Translations under genes and position numbers: made by a program
The notes under the pieces: generated by a model
The model's input: only the letters and a program-made list of their open reading frames with translations
What the model was told of the DNA's origin: nothing
Database searches by the model: none
Shown: piece by piece, positions 31,025-42,115 of the stretch
Layout: the number at the start of each line of letters is the position of its first letter
How positions within the stretch are numbered: position 1 is the first letter of the stretch
DNA from: Entoloma clypeatum
Taxonomy: Eukaryota > Basidiomycota > Agaricomycetes > Agaricales > Entolomataceae
Length of the DNA stretch: 64,000 bases
Direction of reading: 5' to 3'
NCBI GenBank assembly: GCA_963565915.1
Contig: OY751485.1
Span: 5,704,001 to 5,768,000 of the forward strand

Positions 31025-31325
31025 GATGGATGGGAGTGTGTGGGGGTGAAAATTGAGGGGGTGAAAGCATGTTATCTTATTGTTCGGGGAGAACAATTAT
31101 CGTCGGTCGAAAACTCGAAAAAGTATTGCATGCCCTTGACGTCATTCCAGGGTCATAACTCAGGGACCAAGCCCCCCCTCTCTCCAACATTTAACAAGTA
31201 CAAAATAGTCATCTATATGCATGTAATACAGTATATAGAACTATGGTTTGTCGACAGTATACCAGTGCTGCACTCGAAACAAATTTTCAAGTCAGGTGAT
31301 GCAATACTTTTGCCGAGTCAGTGTA

Positions 31326-33440
31326 TTCACATTCTACTTGGGGTGTGAATTCATGGTACCAGTCGTCATGGATATTTCGAATGAAGTCGTGTTTTTTAAG
31401 ATTGGACTCTGTACTTTTGTGTATCCGTTGTTGGTAGAGTTTGATTCTTACCAAGTTGAAGTTTCGATTGTGCGTTACATGTCAGCTTGGAAAAATTCAG
31501 AATCAGCGCGCCGGATGGAATTTATGATTTCTTTTCAGTTTTCAAATCAATACCAGGCACCATGATCGTGACCCGGAATTGGTCGTCATGGCGCGCTCTC
31601 TGGCGGATTTGGTCCGTACGGCGCCGGAGTTCTTATATCTTCCGAGGTGCATGGATTCCTACATACGTATATTTAGGGGTCTTTTCACTTCTGTATCGGG
31701 CAAAATTCGTACCACGTTTGTGTCGAAGTCGTTCATGATCCGTAAAAAACATTGGCTTCGTCCGATCCGCTACGCGGGCACGAGGTTCAATCAAGGCTCA
31801 ATGGCCCACTTACTCTGAGTTGCTTCTCACCAGCAGGAAACTTCAGGTAACTGAATCGCTGAAGCAGGAACTTCGCGACAGCGATGCAGGTCTTGTGCTT
31901 CATTGCTTGCATGAGCGGAGCTTACATACCGCAGCTCCAGCGGATTGGCTGGCCTGCCCCGACGGCGCGCTCAATGGATCGTGGTACATACAGCAAGTAG
32001 AAAATATTTTCTTAACACTGAGAAAAAATGACGGCCTTGATCAGCCGACCAGGATTTTGGCGGACAGGATCAGAATTAGGTGCGTGATCATCCTCGCCCA
32101 ATGAATTACGGGCTGGATCCGTATAACTCCACTGAATATATGGTACAAAACCCGGTGTTTTTCCTGAATCGCCCGGACGCGCGAATTGTCTGCTTCCACA
32201 TCGCACTCGCCCATCCTTGACATCGAAATGGAGAAGTAAATCGTCCAGACTCTGGGTGCGGCACCTTCGGCTTTTTAGAGCTCTTGTCGCAAGCACCTTG
32301 TCACCGACATTCCTCAACGACATTGCTTCTCTCACATGCGTTGCAACCGGAAAAGCTTTCTCCGACCCCTCGACCAACTTGGAGTTGAGTGTTCTGGTTG
32401 ACCTGACGGGCGTTGATCCTGAGAATCTCTGCACGGTCGCAGAACGCTCGGAAAGGAACGTCAGAATCTCTTAATACCGTCGCAATTTTTTGGTGCTTGA
32501 TGCGTACGATCCTGACTGCACCGACAAGGGGGTTGCAGGGCTTTTGGAAGATTTGTGCTTCCATATCCGTCCGAGATCACATCGAAGTCTTCCAGGTATG
32601 GAAGAGGGAGGTTGGTGATAATTAGAGAGTGGTATTGGACGAAGGGGGCGAAAGCGACCATGGGGATCGGGGAGAAAACCTGAGCTTCAACGTGGTTTTC
32701 CCACTAGCCTGCGGCAGAACAACATCACGAACTTTGAGGGAATGGAAGGTTGAAGAGGCACCTTTCCCCTCGAAGCAAGTGGTTGACCCCACAGGCGTGG
32801 TTCATTCATGACCACCTCGCCACAGTGAACAGGCATAGCCGAGCTCTTAAGGTGACCCGTCTTCAGCAGACGCCGACCACAAGGCGTTCCGGTGCTACGA
32901 CGATGAAGAATGATTTTGCGGGGGTTTCAACATGGGACGGTCAACTCGGATTGAAACTTCTCTGAGCACCCCCGATTGAATTTGGCTTTGAAGGAGGGGG
33001 CCCGTCAGTGTTCTTTCACCTTGTGAAATGCGTAGCGGAGTTTTAGATTCCTAGAATTTTGGAGAGTTTCTGACACTGGAAATCATTACAGTCATGTTGT
33101 TGGACTGACAATCTTTCTCACCTGAACACGTTCAATAGCTGGGGTGACATTCATGTTGAGTAAATATGTAACATCGATTGGGCCGAAGATTTCAAGATAA
33201 ACCCCTCACATACAGATACAACTCTCACTTTTCACCGGGCCCGCAAGGTCGAAATTTGACTAGGTTCGAGTCGAGTGGCAGGCGGTGTTGGTAGCTGGGA
33301 CAACCCGATCGGAGTTTGAAGTTGGTTTCCGCAGCCACGCATTGCTAAACAGCCCTTATCCATCCTACATTCAACTTCGACGTTACCTGCAACTAAATCT
33401 CTCGAAAACACAACTTTCCTATCTCTTTCTTGGACTCATT
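31326..33440. other. Region without a recognised gene
   Basis: Several overlapping ORFs on both strands (for example minus 32434-32012, plus 31820-32104) have no family pattern I can name and no convincing start-splice-stop chain. A minus-strand stretch near 32600 (LPLPYLEDFDVISDGYG) has a weak LRR look. The rightmost about 150 bp would hold the promoter of the gene at 33441. Confidence 0.35.
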
Positions 33441-34394
33441 ATGAAATTTCCGCTCGTTGCCGCTTTAGCGGCTGGCGTCGCACTTGGTTAGTGGCCCCAC
33501 GTTATCTTCCAATCTATCGTTGAAACTGAGCAACTTTCCCTTTCAAACCTAACAGTTCAAGTCGGCGCCAGCCCAATTCGTCTGGAATTCACGGATAGTC
33601 CGGATGAAGTCCCTTCTCGCATGAGATTCGGCCACGCACTCGCACCCAAGGACGTCCGCATCGCAAAGTACCACGTAGCCACCGTCGTCAGGTCCGGCGG
33701 TCCTACTACCAACCACTTGGGCAGTGGCCCATGCAAAGGCATGAGGTCCCGTTTCCGTCAGAAGGCAGTTGAGCTGTCGAACGCCTTCAGGCAGGCCCTT
33801 GGCCTCCACGTTGTTGAGCTCCCCCCGACCCGGACCCCTGGTGACGGCTTCGTCCACATCTTACCCTTCGAGCCCAATCCAGGAGCTGTTCGCGGTCATC
33901 ACCAGTTCCCCGGCCCCCCGTCCTCCGGTGGTGGCCCTTTCTTCATTTTACCGGTTGCGCCCGATAGCGGCGTTGTGAGGGGCCACCCCCATCATCACCA
34001 TGGCCATGGGGGACGGGGCTCTCATCTCGTCGATTCCTCGTTCTTCCGCCGCCTCCACGTCGCCCTTATGACACTCGGACCTTGGGAGGGCAGAGCCTTT
34101 GCTTTCGTCCTCGGTGCGTGATTTCTCCTCTTTTTACTGATCTGCCTTTCGATTAACATCCGTTTCGTAGGATGCGGTATTGGTGTCCTTCTGAGGATGG
34201 TTTGGGTCCTCGCCGTCGTCACCTATCGCATGTTCAAGGGCACCAACGACAACAACAACAATTATACTCAAATTTTTGTTGTCGAAGAGATCGAAGGCGC
34301 CATGGAGCCTGAGACTCCCGCCCCCGCCTACACCTACCCTGACGAGAAGGCCGAAGTCGTCGTTGCGGACGATTCCAAGAATCAAACCGCCTGA
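33441..34394 (+). CDS. Signal-peptide and single-TM protein, conserved in Agaricomycetes, unknown function
   Basis: Exons 33441-33486, 33556-34113 and 34171-34394 (donors GTTAGT and GTGCGT; introns 69 and 57 bp) give 275 residues. A signal peptide is visible (MKFPLVAALAAGVALVQVGA). Then come a luminal/extracellular region with a single CKGMRSRFR motif, a proline-rich stretch and a His-rich HHHHGHGG run. A membrane segment follows (AFVLGCGIGVLLRMVWVLAV, about residues 196-220), then a cytosolic Asn-rich and acidic tail. The pattern 'LGPWEGRAxAFVLGCGIGVLLRM' matches a family I recall from mushroom genomes without assigned function. Topology suggests a type I plasma- or endomembrane protein. Confidence 0.7.
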
Positions 34395-36022
34395 TTGCCT
34401 CTTATAGTATAGTGGTCATGCCTCGACGTAGCATTCACATTCCTCGCCTAGTATTTCTCGTTGTTTTTCGCTTCTCTCCTTATCTACCTCGTCTCATATT
34501 TCTTCAAGTCAACAAATCAAACAAACCCAGATCTCATGGACTTTTCGTGCTCGAGCCTCCCGTTTTGTATCTAGAATGTGTTCCTTGTGTAATAACACGT
34601 CTTTTCTCGCTACGTCTTCTGAGGCTCATTCATCTATCCTATGCCATATCTCCGAGATTGGTCGCAACCGATTTACCTCATTGATTTCCAAGTGATCCCT
34701 CATGCTGAACATTTATCAAACGCAGGAAAATATCCCCGCTACACACAGCTACACACCAGACTTTTTTAACTGGAGGAGGCCGTCGACGTCATGTTATACC
34801 CGAAAAATGGTGGGTGTTTGTGTTGCCGTTCATGCGCGGCACGGTACTTATCTCTGGATACGATCTCAGCAGATCATCATCGTATTTCTTATGGTGTTCA
34901 AGCTATACCTGGTTGGCCGCGTTTCACTATCGTTGCTGTTCGTTTTACTCCACCCCAGATAAAAGTAGCTATGAGAACGACAAGCCGAATTCGTACACGC
35001 GTCAGGTCTATGAAGCCCCGTCGGTAAGCAGGAGGATCCAAATCCACGGTTGGATTCTCAACGTAATCATCCCTTCTTCGCCTCCCCCGATCACCGCACG
35101 ATGTCCCAGGAATTCGAACGCGACATAATGGCGATGGGCGCCTGAGATACCATTTGGTGGGAATCGTTATACAAGCGGAACGAAGGCAGTATGGCATGCA
35201 TCAGTGGCGGTACCGCCGGTCTGGAAACTTTGGTATGTTGTGTGCCCACTGCTGGTGCTCTCTTTGAGCTTCAAGTTGGACCGCCGAGAGAAACTCTGTG
35301 CTTTGCCAGTATTCGCTCGTGGGAGTGACGTTGAGCTATCCAAGGTCGCTGCCTCTTTCCATGAAGGATTGTCTCGCGATTTATCTGTGTGACTCATGTC
35401 TCGCAGCATTTGAGGTGACCTGAGCGATTATCGATCATCAGCTGGCCATTCCTGCAGTCGTTGAGGATGGGTCAGGCGACGATGGTCATGAATGCAAGGA
35501 AACAGAATCGTGTGGAAATGAGGCATGGTAGAAGAAGCGACTGCAAGAAGACCGCCACTGTCACAAATTAGGTCATATACAAAATCTCTAGTTCCGTACC
35601 TTCTGAAGATGTTCTGCTAGTCTTAAACTTTGGGTAGAATAGTCGCTTTGGATGACCACCTTTCGTTGGGTAACAGGATCCAAGTGAGGACGGCCGGAAT
35701 GACGGGCTCAAGGGCGTAGAGTATTGTCTTCTCTTGCCGAGAAAAAGTGGCCTCAACCAAAAAGAATGCATCGCGACGATGAGAGGCCTCGACAAGTCCT
35801 GGACACATGACAGTACGGCATCGATATCAGTCTTGCTGTACAAAGAGGGAAGACATCGACCTCAACAACACAGATATTCATCACCTCACGAATGGGATGT
35901 GAAGATCGTAGCTTCCCCACAAACCTGAGATCAAAAATCAACTGATACGGAGAGATTATACAAGTGTCTCTTCTGTGACAGATACAACATAGCGAAGCGA
36001 AGTAAGGGAGAAAAGGGACGAT
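34395..36022. other. Region without a recognised gene
   Basis: About 1.6 kb between two genes converging toward it. ORFs such as 35204-35392 (plus) and 35843-35568 (minus) overlap others and show no known motif; the alternative minus frame ending VLTWILLPNERW is hydrophobic but isolated. It should contain the 3' UTRs of both neighbours. Confidence 0.35.
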
Positions 36023-36648
36023 CTAGAGGTTTGACGCCGGACTGGGAGAATCAACCACTTTGCCAACAATATTGTATCGTTTTCTATCAGGATGGCCTCG
36101 TCAGCGGTGAACTGGGTCGCTGGCAGGGAAAAACATGATGGACTGACGTGAAAAAGGAATACCAATCGTCCAGCACCTTCCGATCCTTCTCGTCCAGATC
36201 ACTGTAATCTGCAATAGCATGCTCTGGCTTCAGACTCGACATCCCAAGACCCTTCGAGGCATCCTTCCCGGAGAATACGCCATAGGACTTCCCGGGACCA
36301 TAAACATCGCGCTTATGGGTGACGTCGAAAATGGTTCCTGTCAAGACCACAATCAGCACCGGTCCCACCTCAGGTTATCGTCTGCGAACCCTTGATAGCG
36401 ACGTAGATGGGCAAATCCGGGTTGGATCCATCGTACTTCCGCAGCTCCTCAGCTGTGTAATGATCTTCCTTCGGGGGCGTTATATCCTCTCTTGGGGCCT
36501 GCATGATGGTTTTCTGTGGCCTTGGGCTGTTCACTTGCGGTGGCTGCTGCCGGATTGTCGAAGGGGAGATGAGATGGCGGTATGTGAGGTAAAGGGCGGG
36601 TAGTGCGAACGCGAAACCGTAGATCACGAGTGAGGGGAATTCAAGCAT
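36023..36648 (-). CDS. dap1: Dap1/PGRMC-type cytochrome b5-like haem-binding membrane protein
   Basis: Three exons on the minus strand, 36648-36390, 36337-36148 and 36083-36023, with introns of 52 and 64 bp, give 169 residues from MLEFPSL (an in-frame ATG lies nine bases upstream at 36657). An N-terminal membrane anchor (residues about 5-24) is followed by a cytochrome b5-like domain: YTAEELRKYDGSNPDLPIYV, GTIFDVTHKRDVYGPGKSY, GKDASKGLGMSSL, DRKVLDDWYSFF and KRYNIVGKVV. Tyrosines in VYGPGKSY correspond to the haem-ligand region of PGRMC1. Fungal Dap1 is an ER haem protein that supports P450 Erg11/Cyp51 and sterol synthesis. Length and motif order are normal. All three exons are in phase, so the gene looks functional. 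Confidence 0.85.
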
Positions 36649-36657
36649 CGTCGGCAA

Positions 36658-39600
36658 TGGCCGGATGACTGAAGCAAGTCACCAATGGCAGGCCGAGCTG
36701 CTCGGGGTATTTGGCCATTGAACCCTGCACCCCGACGCAATAACTTTGTTGACCCCGACAAAGGAGGCCTCAATGAAGGTTAGTGCTCATTTCCCGAGTC
36801 TTATACTGATGCATCGAGTAGTTCATCTACAAGGCCTGTTGGAACTTGAATGAGGTGTCAATCACCCACTCACCTGCTCATCGTCAAATGACGACTCCCA
36901 ACATTCCACGCATTCGAACCCTTAATGCTTACCGCCGCGTGGGTTCGCGGCGCACGAGGGTACGTATCTTGATCAAGGTGCCATTTCAAAGCCTGACACC
37001 AGTACACTACTATGCCCGCCGAGACTACCTCTAGTACCTCTGGCGACACTACACTTCGGTTGCACCCATTCTGGCTACAGTGCGGGTGTCAAAAACCCAC
37101 CCCTTGAAGATTGGGAGACACGCGATTGGGGCGCTCGCACTTCTCATCTTCAACGCCAAGGGCCCCTTTACGTTGGGGGGTTGTGACCGGCTACAGAAGC
37201 CTAGAAGCCCTCTATGAACACCTACACGGCGACGACAGACTTAGCCATCGTTAATGCAAAGATGGACTTATGTACCACGCACCTTGCGATACCCAAGTTT
37301 TGAGAACCCGTCGTCTGGACCGAAGTCCATGTTAGGCCACCATGGCGCTCCACCGGCGTTTCCTTGGCTTCCGGCAGGTGCGGCGGTCCGTCATGATAAC
37401 CACGACGACGGATGCGGGCGCGAACACCACTGCCGAAACTCCCTATGTTTTGGTTGTTATAACCGAGTCTCCCAGTGCACCAGACGGCGTCCCAGCTACA
37501 AAAGCTTTCCTTGCAACTCCTGCCCGCATTTTTTGAGCTACGCGGATTCTGAAAAAAAAACTGACCACTGCTTTGCGACCCGTGAAGATTTTGCCACGTT
37601 TACGCCTTACGAAAGCCCTCGTTTCCGATCGGTCGCACAGCGGATAAGGGGGGGAAACTTCCAGATCTTGGCCACGGTAGGGATCGGTTAGAAGATCATT
37701 CGCCCCAACTTTTCACACCCCTGCCACCTTATCTCCGTCAACAATTTTTTAGCGGATCTTCCTCGACAGGCCTATTGGGGGTAATGAATTGATGACAGTG
37801 GGACGGTTGGGCGTTCGCACGAAAAACCAGTCGGTCTTGATTTCTAGCATCGTTCTTTCGGACATGTCGGCGTCAGTGCCCACGATCAGGTTTATGACAA
37901 GCATACTGCGCGGCCGTATGATGAGGGGGTTACTCCTGGGAGCGGTGAGCTCGAGCGAATGCATGTCAATTTGTGGGGACATGTCAAGGAGTCTTGTTCT
38001 TTTCTCCCCTTCTACCATCAAAGCACGTGGGGGGAGCCTTGTATTTTATGTTGATGGTTGGTGGCTCCTCCACGAAGTTCGGATATCACGAAACCGCCGA
38101 GCTTACTCTTCAAGTCTTCATCGAGTTTCATGTGTTACTGGTAAGAAAACGTGTCGCGCCTATCAATTTTGGACGGGGACTGTGGAACCACTAGCGGGAC
38201 GATTACCTGTAAGTAATCAACCACTGGGGAAACCTACGTTACGCACGCCCTTGGCCGAACGTGGCATAGACCATTCTGATGCCTGATGCTGGACTTCTAA
38301 AGCCGTTTCTCCATTCAGCAGTCATCTGGGTGACATTCCACTTGAACGTTGGAGGCCTCCGACTTGCATCAGCCCTTGATCACTACTCCCCAGCTCCAAC
38401 TTCGACCACCGCACCCCGTGCTCGCCCTGCAGAGCCTCCTTTGCACTCCAGCCACTTGGAGGAATCTTAGACCGTTCCACCTGATGCCTGCTTCTGAACG
38501 GCTCTCTATCCGCCTTTCTGCTCGTAATGCGAAACCGATGGAGGAAAACATGGCTCAAATAGACTCCAGAAATCGAGCAAGCCGTTATCCGAGTTGAGCT
38601 ATGTATTTTCCCCCCTAAACTCTCAGGCATTGATATCTCCCCGATGGATGACCGCAGATGTCACTTGAAGGAGCATCGTACCAGAGAGCTCCTTCCCGCG
38701 ACGCAACCCAGTTTGAATCAGTAAGGTTATCGTAATGCCTCCCGCAAATATTGAATTGATACCTCACACCCGAGGACTGTTCGTCTAAACGCGTATTCAT
38801 TCAATCACAGGTTTCTCCTTTGAGCCCTCCGAGCTTCAGTGGAGGCAGTGCACGACGTCGCACACTGGGTCAGAGCAAGCAGCGATATTATGGGATTGTG
38901 CGCGTGGTCAGAACGATCAAATGCTTATGTAGGGGAAACAGTAGAGCCGCAAGGACAGGAGGTCAAGATGGTTGTGTTAGAGAGGTAAGGAGAGAAACGA
39001 GAATGACAGGCGATCTCCGCACCGTAGTAGGGAATATTCAGTCGACTATGTTACATACGTAACTCAGGAAGTAAGAGATCCGCAAAGTCCGACTGATTGG
39101 GCCGAAGAGACGAGGCAGCGAGTGTATGGACAGAACTTGGCGGGTGAAAGGATCAGGGATGCAGGGAACTGACAAGTGTAAGGAAAATTCTATTGTTTCG
39201 CTGTTTGAACAAGTTTGCCGAGTGCTCACATTTTATCCTTAGGTCTACTTTGTGTACCCATTATTCTCAAGCTACTATCTGAGGATCAGAGGATAAGGTC
39301 ATTAATGCATCCGACTCTATGGTCAGTTGCCAAGATAGGGGCAATGGTTAGCGTGACATTGATGCCGATGAATCGATGACGTACTACTTCAAGCAATACT
39401 GCTGCAGATCCAAACAGAATCTGGAGTCGGGTAACGTATCTATGTGTGCACCCCTGCGCCATTTGAGATGATGGAGGCAAGGCCCTACTCAGGCTCCCTG
39501 TATTTGTTTCGCGGGACGGGCCTTGCGACTGTGTCTTTCACAATCTGAATAAGCAGGGAGAGCCCTCAATCTGTAGCCCCCCTTTTTTTTGGCCAGGGTT

Positions 39601-41596
39601 GCTGAAGCGCTGAAGACTGGCCACCAAAGGTATATTTGAACGAGCGTAAACATCATAACTTTATCCCTCATGTCCAGTAACTTCAAGGATGCACATGGCT
39701 TCAAGATACACTCTGCCAACTTCGGAACGGCGGATAGCTTGGAGTTCCATGATAACTCTACAAATACAACCTCCCACGATATCCAGGCAAATTTCACGAG
39801 TAATAGTAACAACAGTGAAATCAACAGTGCGTGCCTCTGTTTTCTCATTATCAAAGGGATTCCTTTGACATCCTCGACAGCGGAAAACGTGTATTGCAGC
39901 ACCTACATCCAACATCGTTATTACTATTGCGACCATAGACGACGCAGCTCCGAGTCTTCACCCCGATCAATACATTATAGACGCAGTAGGTCTTCAGAAC
40001 TAGGTTTTTCATCTGACCTGACTGTGATTACCGACTTCGCCAGACTCAGAGGTTATAGCCGAGCTAGATCCCGAGATCCCAGGTCACAACAGTAAAACCT
40101 CACCCCCTGCTCGAACCCGTTCGACATCCAGCACGTTCTCCCAAGGGGATCTTCCGCTGGACCGAGCCACACAAGGCTCGAAGGGAACCTGTTTCCACGG
40201 TCTCCTCCGAACCTCGCCTGCTTTTCTTGGAAAAGTATTGCAAGAGCAGGCGGTGTGGCTTATCAGAAGGCTGTTCTATGGTCCGTCCGATAATCGAGTG
40301 GGTGAGGATTTATCGAGGATGGAAAACGGTGGTTATTGATCGGTATATTATGTACCTTAGTATATCATAAGGCTCGTCAGCCTCGAAGGGTATGCTATGA
40401 GGGTCTGACATTACCAATTGATCAACAATGATTGCACCAAACGGCACCCCATCCATCACGAAGACAGCAAGCGATCTGACGGATTCGGATTGAGCGATGA
40501 GGTAGAGAAACAGCGACACTCACGAGGACGCGGAATAGCTTCAAAAGTGGAAGAGACAGTCGTTCTTCGAATTGCGTAGCGCATAGGAGATCCTCCAGAA
40601 CCTTAAGAGATACGGTGCGAAATACAGTTGTCGGTCATGGCGCCAGTAAGTAATCTGGAACGACTGATGTTACTCAGAGCGGGAACGAGCGGGTGCAGGA
40701 ATTTCAAAGAGTTGAGAATGGTCGAAGTAGCCTATCAAAGGGGTGAGTCCGGGCACGCTTGCGGGGAAAGCTGCCGGAAAAATTCGTGAGGATTTTTCCG
40801 ACAGGGTCTAAGGGAAGTGCATCAACATGTCAAGATCGATCCTCTTGGTTGCCTTGGCGGTGTGGGATATCTTCGTTCTGTACCATCCGTGCGTCCTTTG
40901 CTTGATCGTCTTGCTAGCCAGATAGAAAACACATACCAAGTTGACACCAGTCACGGAATACAACTTAAGAAAGTTCTTGGGCTTAGTTCAGGTCATTGGT
41001 GAGGGAAAGATACCAACGATAAGTTCCGCTGCGAATCAGAGATACCTGGGCGCTTGCTCAGTTGGGAGGTTCATGGGACCGACGAAGTTAACATTACCTG
41101 TGTAAACCGAGAGGAGGAGAGAGACAGTGACACGGCCCATGGACAGAATACCGGGAAGGCAAATGACAATGTGTCGATAGAATCGGAGAGGCTGAAGACG
41201 TGCTGAGGCGAACTTTGGCCCACTGTCAATTTGATGAATGCTGATACGTCAGAATTTTCCGTTCAATGTTCGACTTCGTAATTGGACGGACATAAGCACG
41301 CACTTCCTTTTAGAACCTTCACCGATTTTCTCGCTCTAGCGCATTGAAGGAGTCGGTTCGGGTATCGACGGTATCACCGCGGGCTTTCTTTGCAACTCTG
41401 TTAGAGGCGCTGATGTTCATCTACAGTAAGTACAGACTGGGGTTGAGATTGCCGACAACGCGGAAACATCCAAACATGTGCAAATAGTACGCAGGTTACT
41501 GCCGCGTTAGCCGGGCCCGGTACTACGGGCTCCTCATTGCATGGAGTCCAAAACAATCCAACATCGGTTCTGTCGACAGTCGACATTCGGCTCCCC
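36658..41596. other. About 4.9 kb without a gene I can assign
   Basis: Many short ORFs occur on both strands. Minus 38021-37749 (contains PRSMLVINLIVGTDADMSER) looks like the C-terminal tail of a protein. Minus 39902-39489 has a strongly hydrophobic segment (LLISLLLLLLVKFAWISW). Minus 40519-40310 begins with another hydrophobic start. A decayed multi-exon membrane-protein gene on the minus strand is possible, but I could not connect the pieces through consistent splice sites. No repeats were noticed. Confidence 0.3.
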
Positions 41597-42115
41597 ATGT
41601 CTAAAGTATACCACGGTTCTTGTCTCTGCCGCTCCATCAAGTACGAAATCACTGGCGAGCCCCGTGGGTTCGGCGTCTGCCATTGTGTCAACTGCAGAAA
41701 GTTCTCTGGATCATCGTTGATGAATAACGCTGGTTTCGCACCAGAGGTGCGCTCAACCAGTTTCGGAAAGACTCATTGGTGTCTAAACACTCCTTCTGTT
41801 AGCAAGTACTTATCACGCATGGTAGTGACCTCGTCAAGAATTATCGCGACGCAGAGACCAAGAGTGGCAACGTCTTGGTTCGCTGGTTCTGCCCCAACTG
41901 CGGCTCGTCATTGTTCGTGTCAAACGATGAGAACAAATTCAGAATCGTCACCTTGGGGACCCTTGACGATGAAGTCGATTGGCGTAAGTTTGTGTTCATT
42001 CCCGAGGGCTCAATCATGACAGGCTTCTGGATTCTCAGTACCGACTATGGAGCTGTTCACGGAATGCAGGAGGGATTGGATCGTAGGAATTAAAATGGCG
42101 CCGGCAAAGCTGTGA
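41597..42115 (+). CDS. GFA/CENP-V (DUF636) domain zinc protein
   Basis: Exons 41597-41746, 41803-41983 and 42039-42115, with introns GTGCGC...TTAG (56 bp) and GTAAGT...CTCAG (55 bp), give 135 residues. Zinc-binding cysteines of the glutathione-dependent formaldehyde-activating (Mss4-like) fold are present: GSCLCRSIKYEI, CHCVNCRKFSGS and FCPNCGSSLFVS, followed by RIVTLGTLDD and, after intron 2, WLPTMELFTECRRDW as in family members. Reading through intron 2 would give a longer open frame, but the spliced version restores the family C-terminus, so I prefer it. Fungal members are mostly uncharacterised cytosolic proteins; some bind glutathione adducts. Confidence 0.82.

Larger units (their letters stand above)
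29407..31323 (-). mobile_element. Tc1/mariner transposon with TIRs and TA target duplication
   Basis: TIRs: CACTGACTCGGCAAAAGTAT from 29407 and its reverse complement ending at 31323, with the match continuing for about 30 bp. TA flanks both ends (29405-29406, 31324-31325). It encodes a minus-strand DD34E transposase. A 311-bp solo LTR is nested inside; without it the element is about 1.6 kb. A third copy of AAAAGTATTGCATG lies inside at 31118. Confidence 0.92.

Noticed and set aside
35568..35843. 91-codon minus frame as a gene
   Set aside because: Overlaps two other frames of similar length, no motif, no splice partner.
40222..40240. AAAAGTATTGCA similarity to the Tc1 terminal repeat
   Set aside because: Only about 12 bases match and nothing around it resembles a Tc1 end.
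41875..42093. Longer unspliced C-terminus for the GFA protein
   Set aside because: A GTAAGT...CAG intron at 41984-42038 restores the family-typical C-terminus, so the read-through version is less likely.
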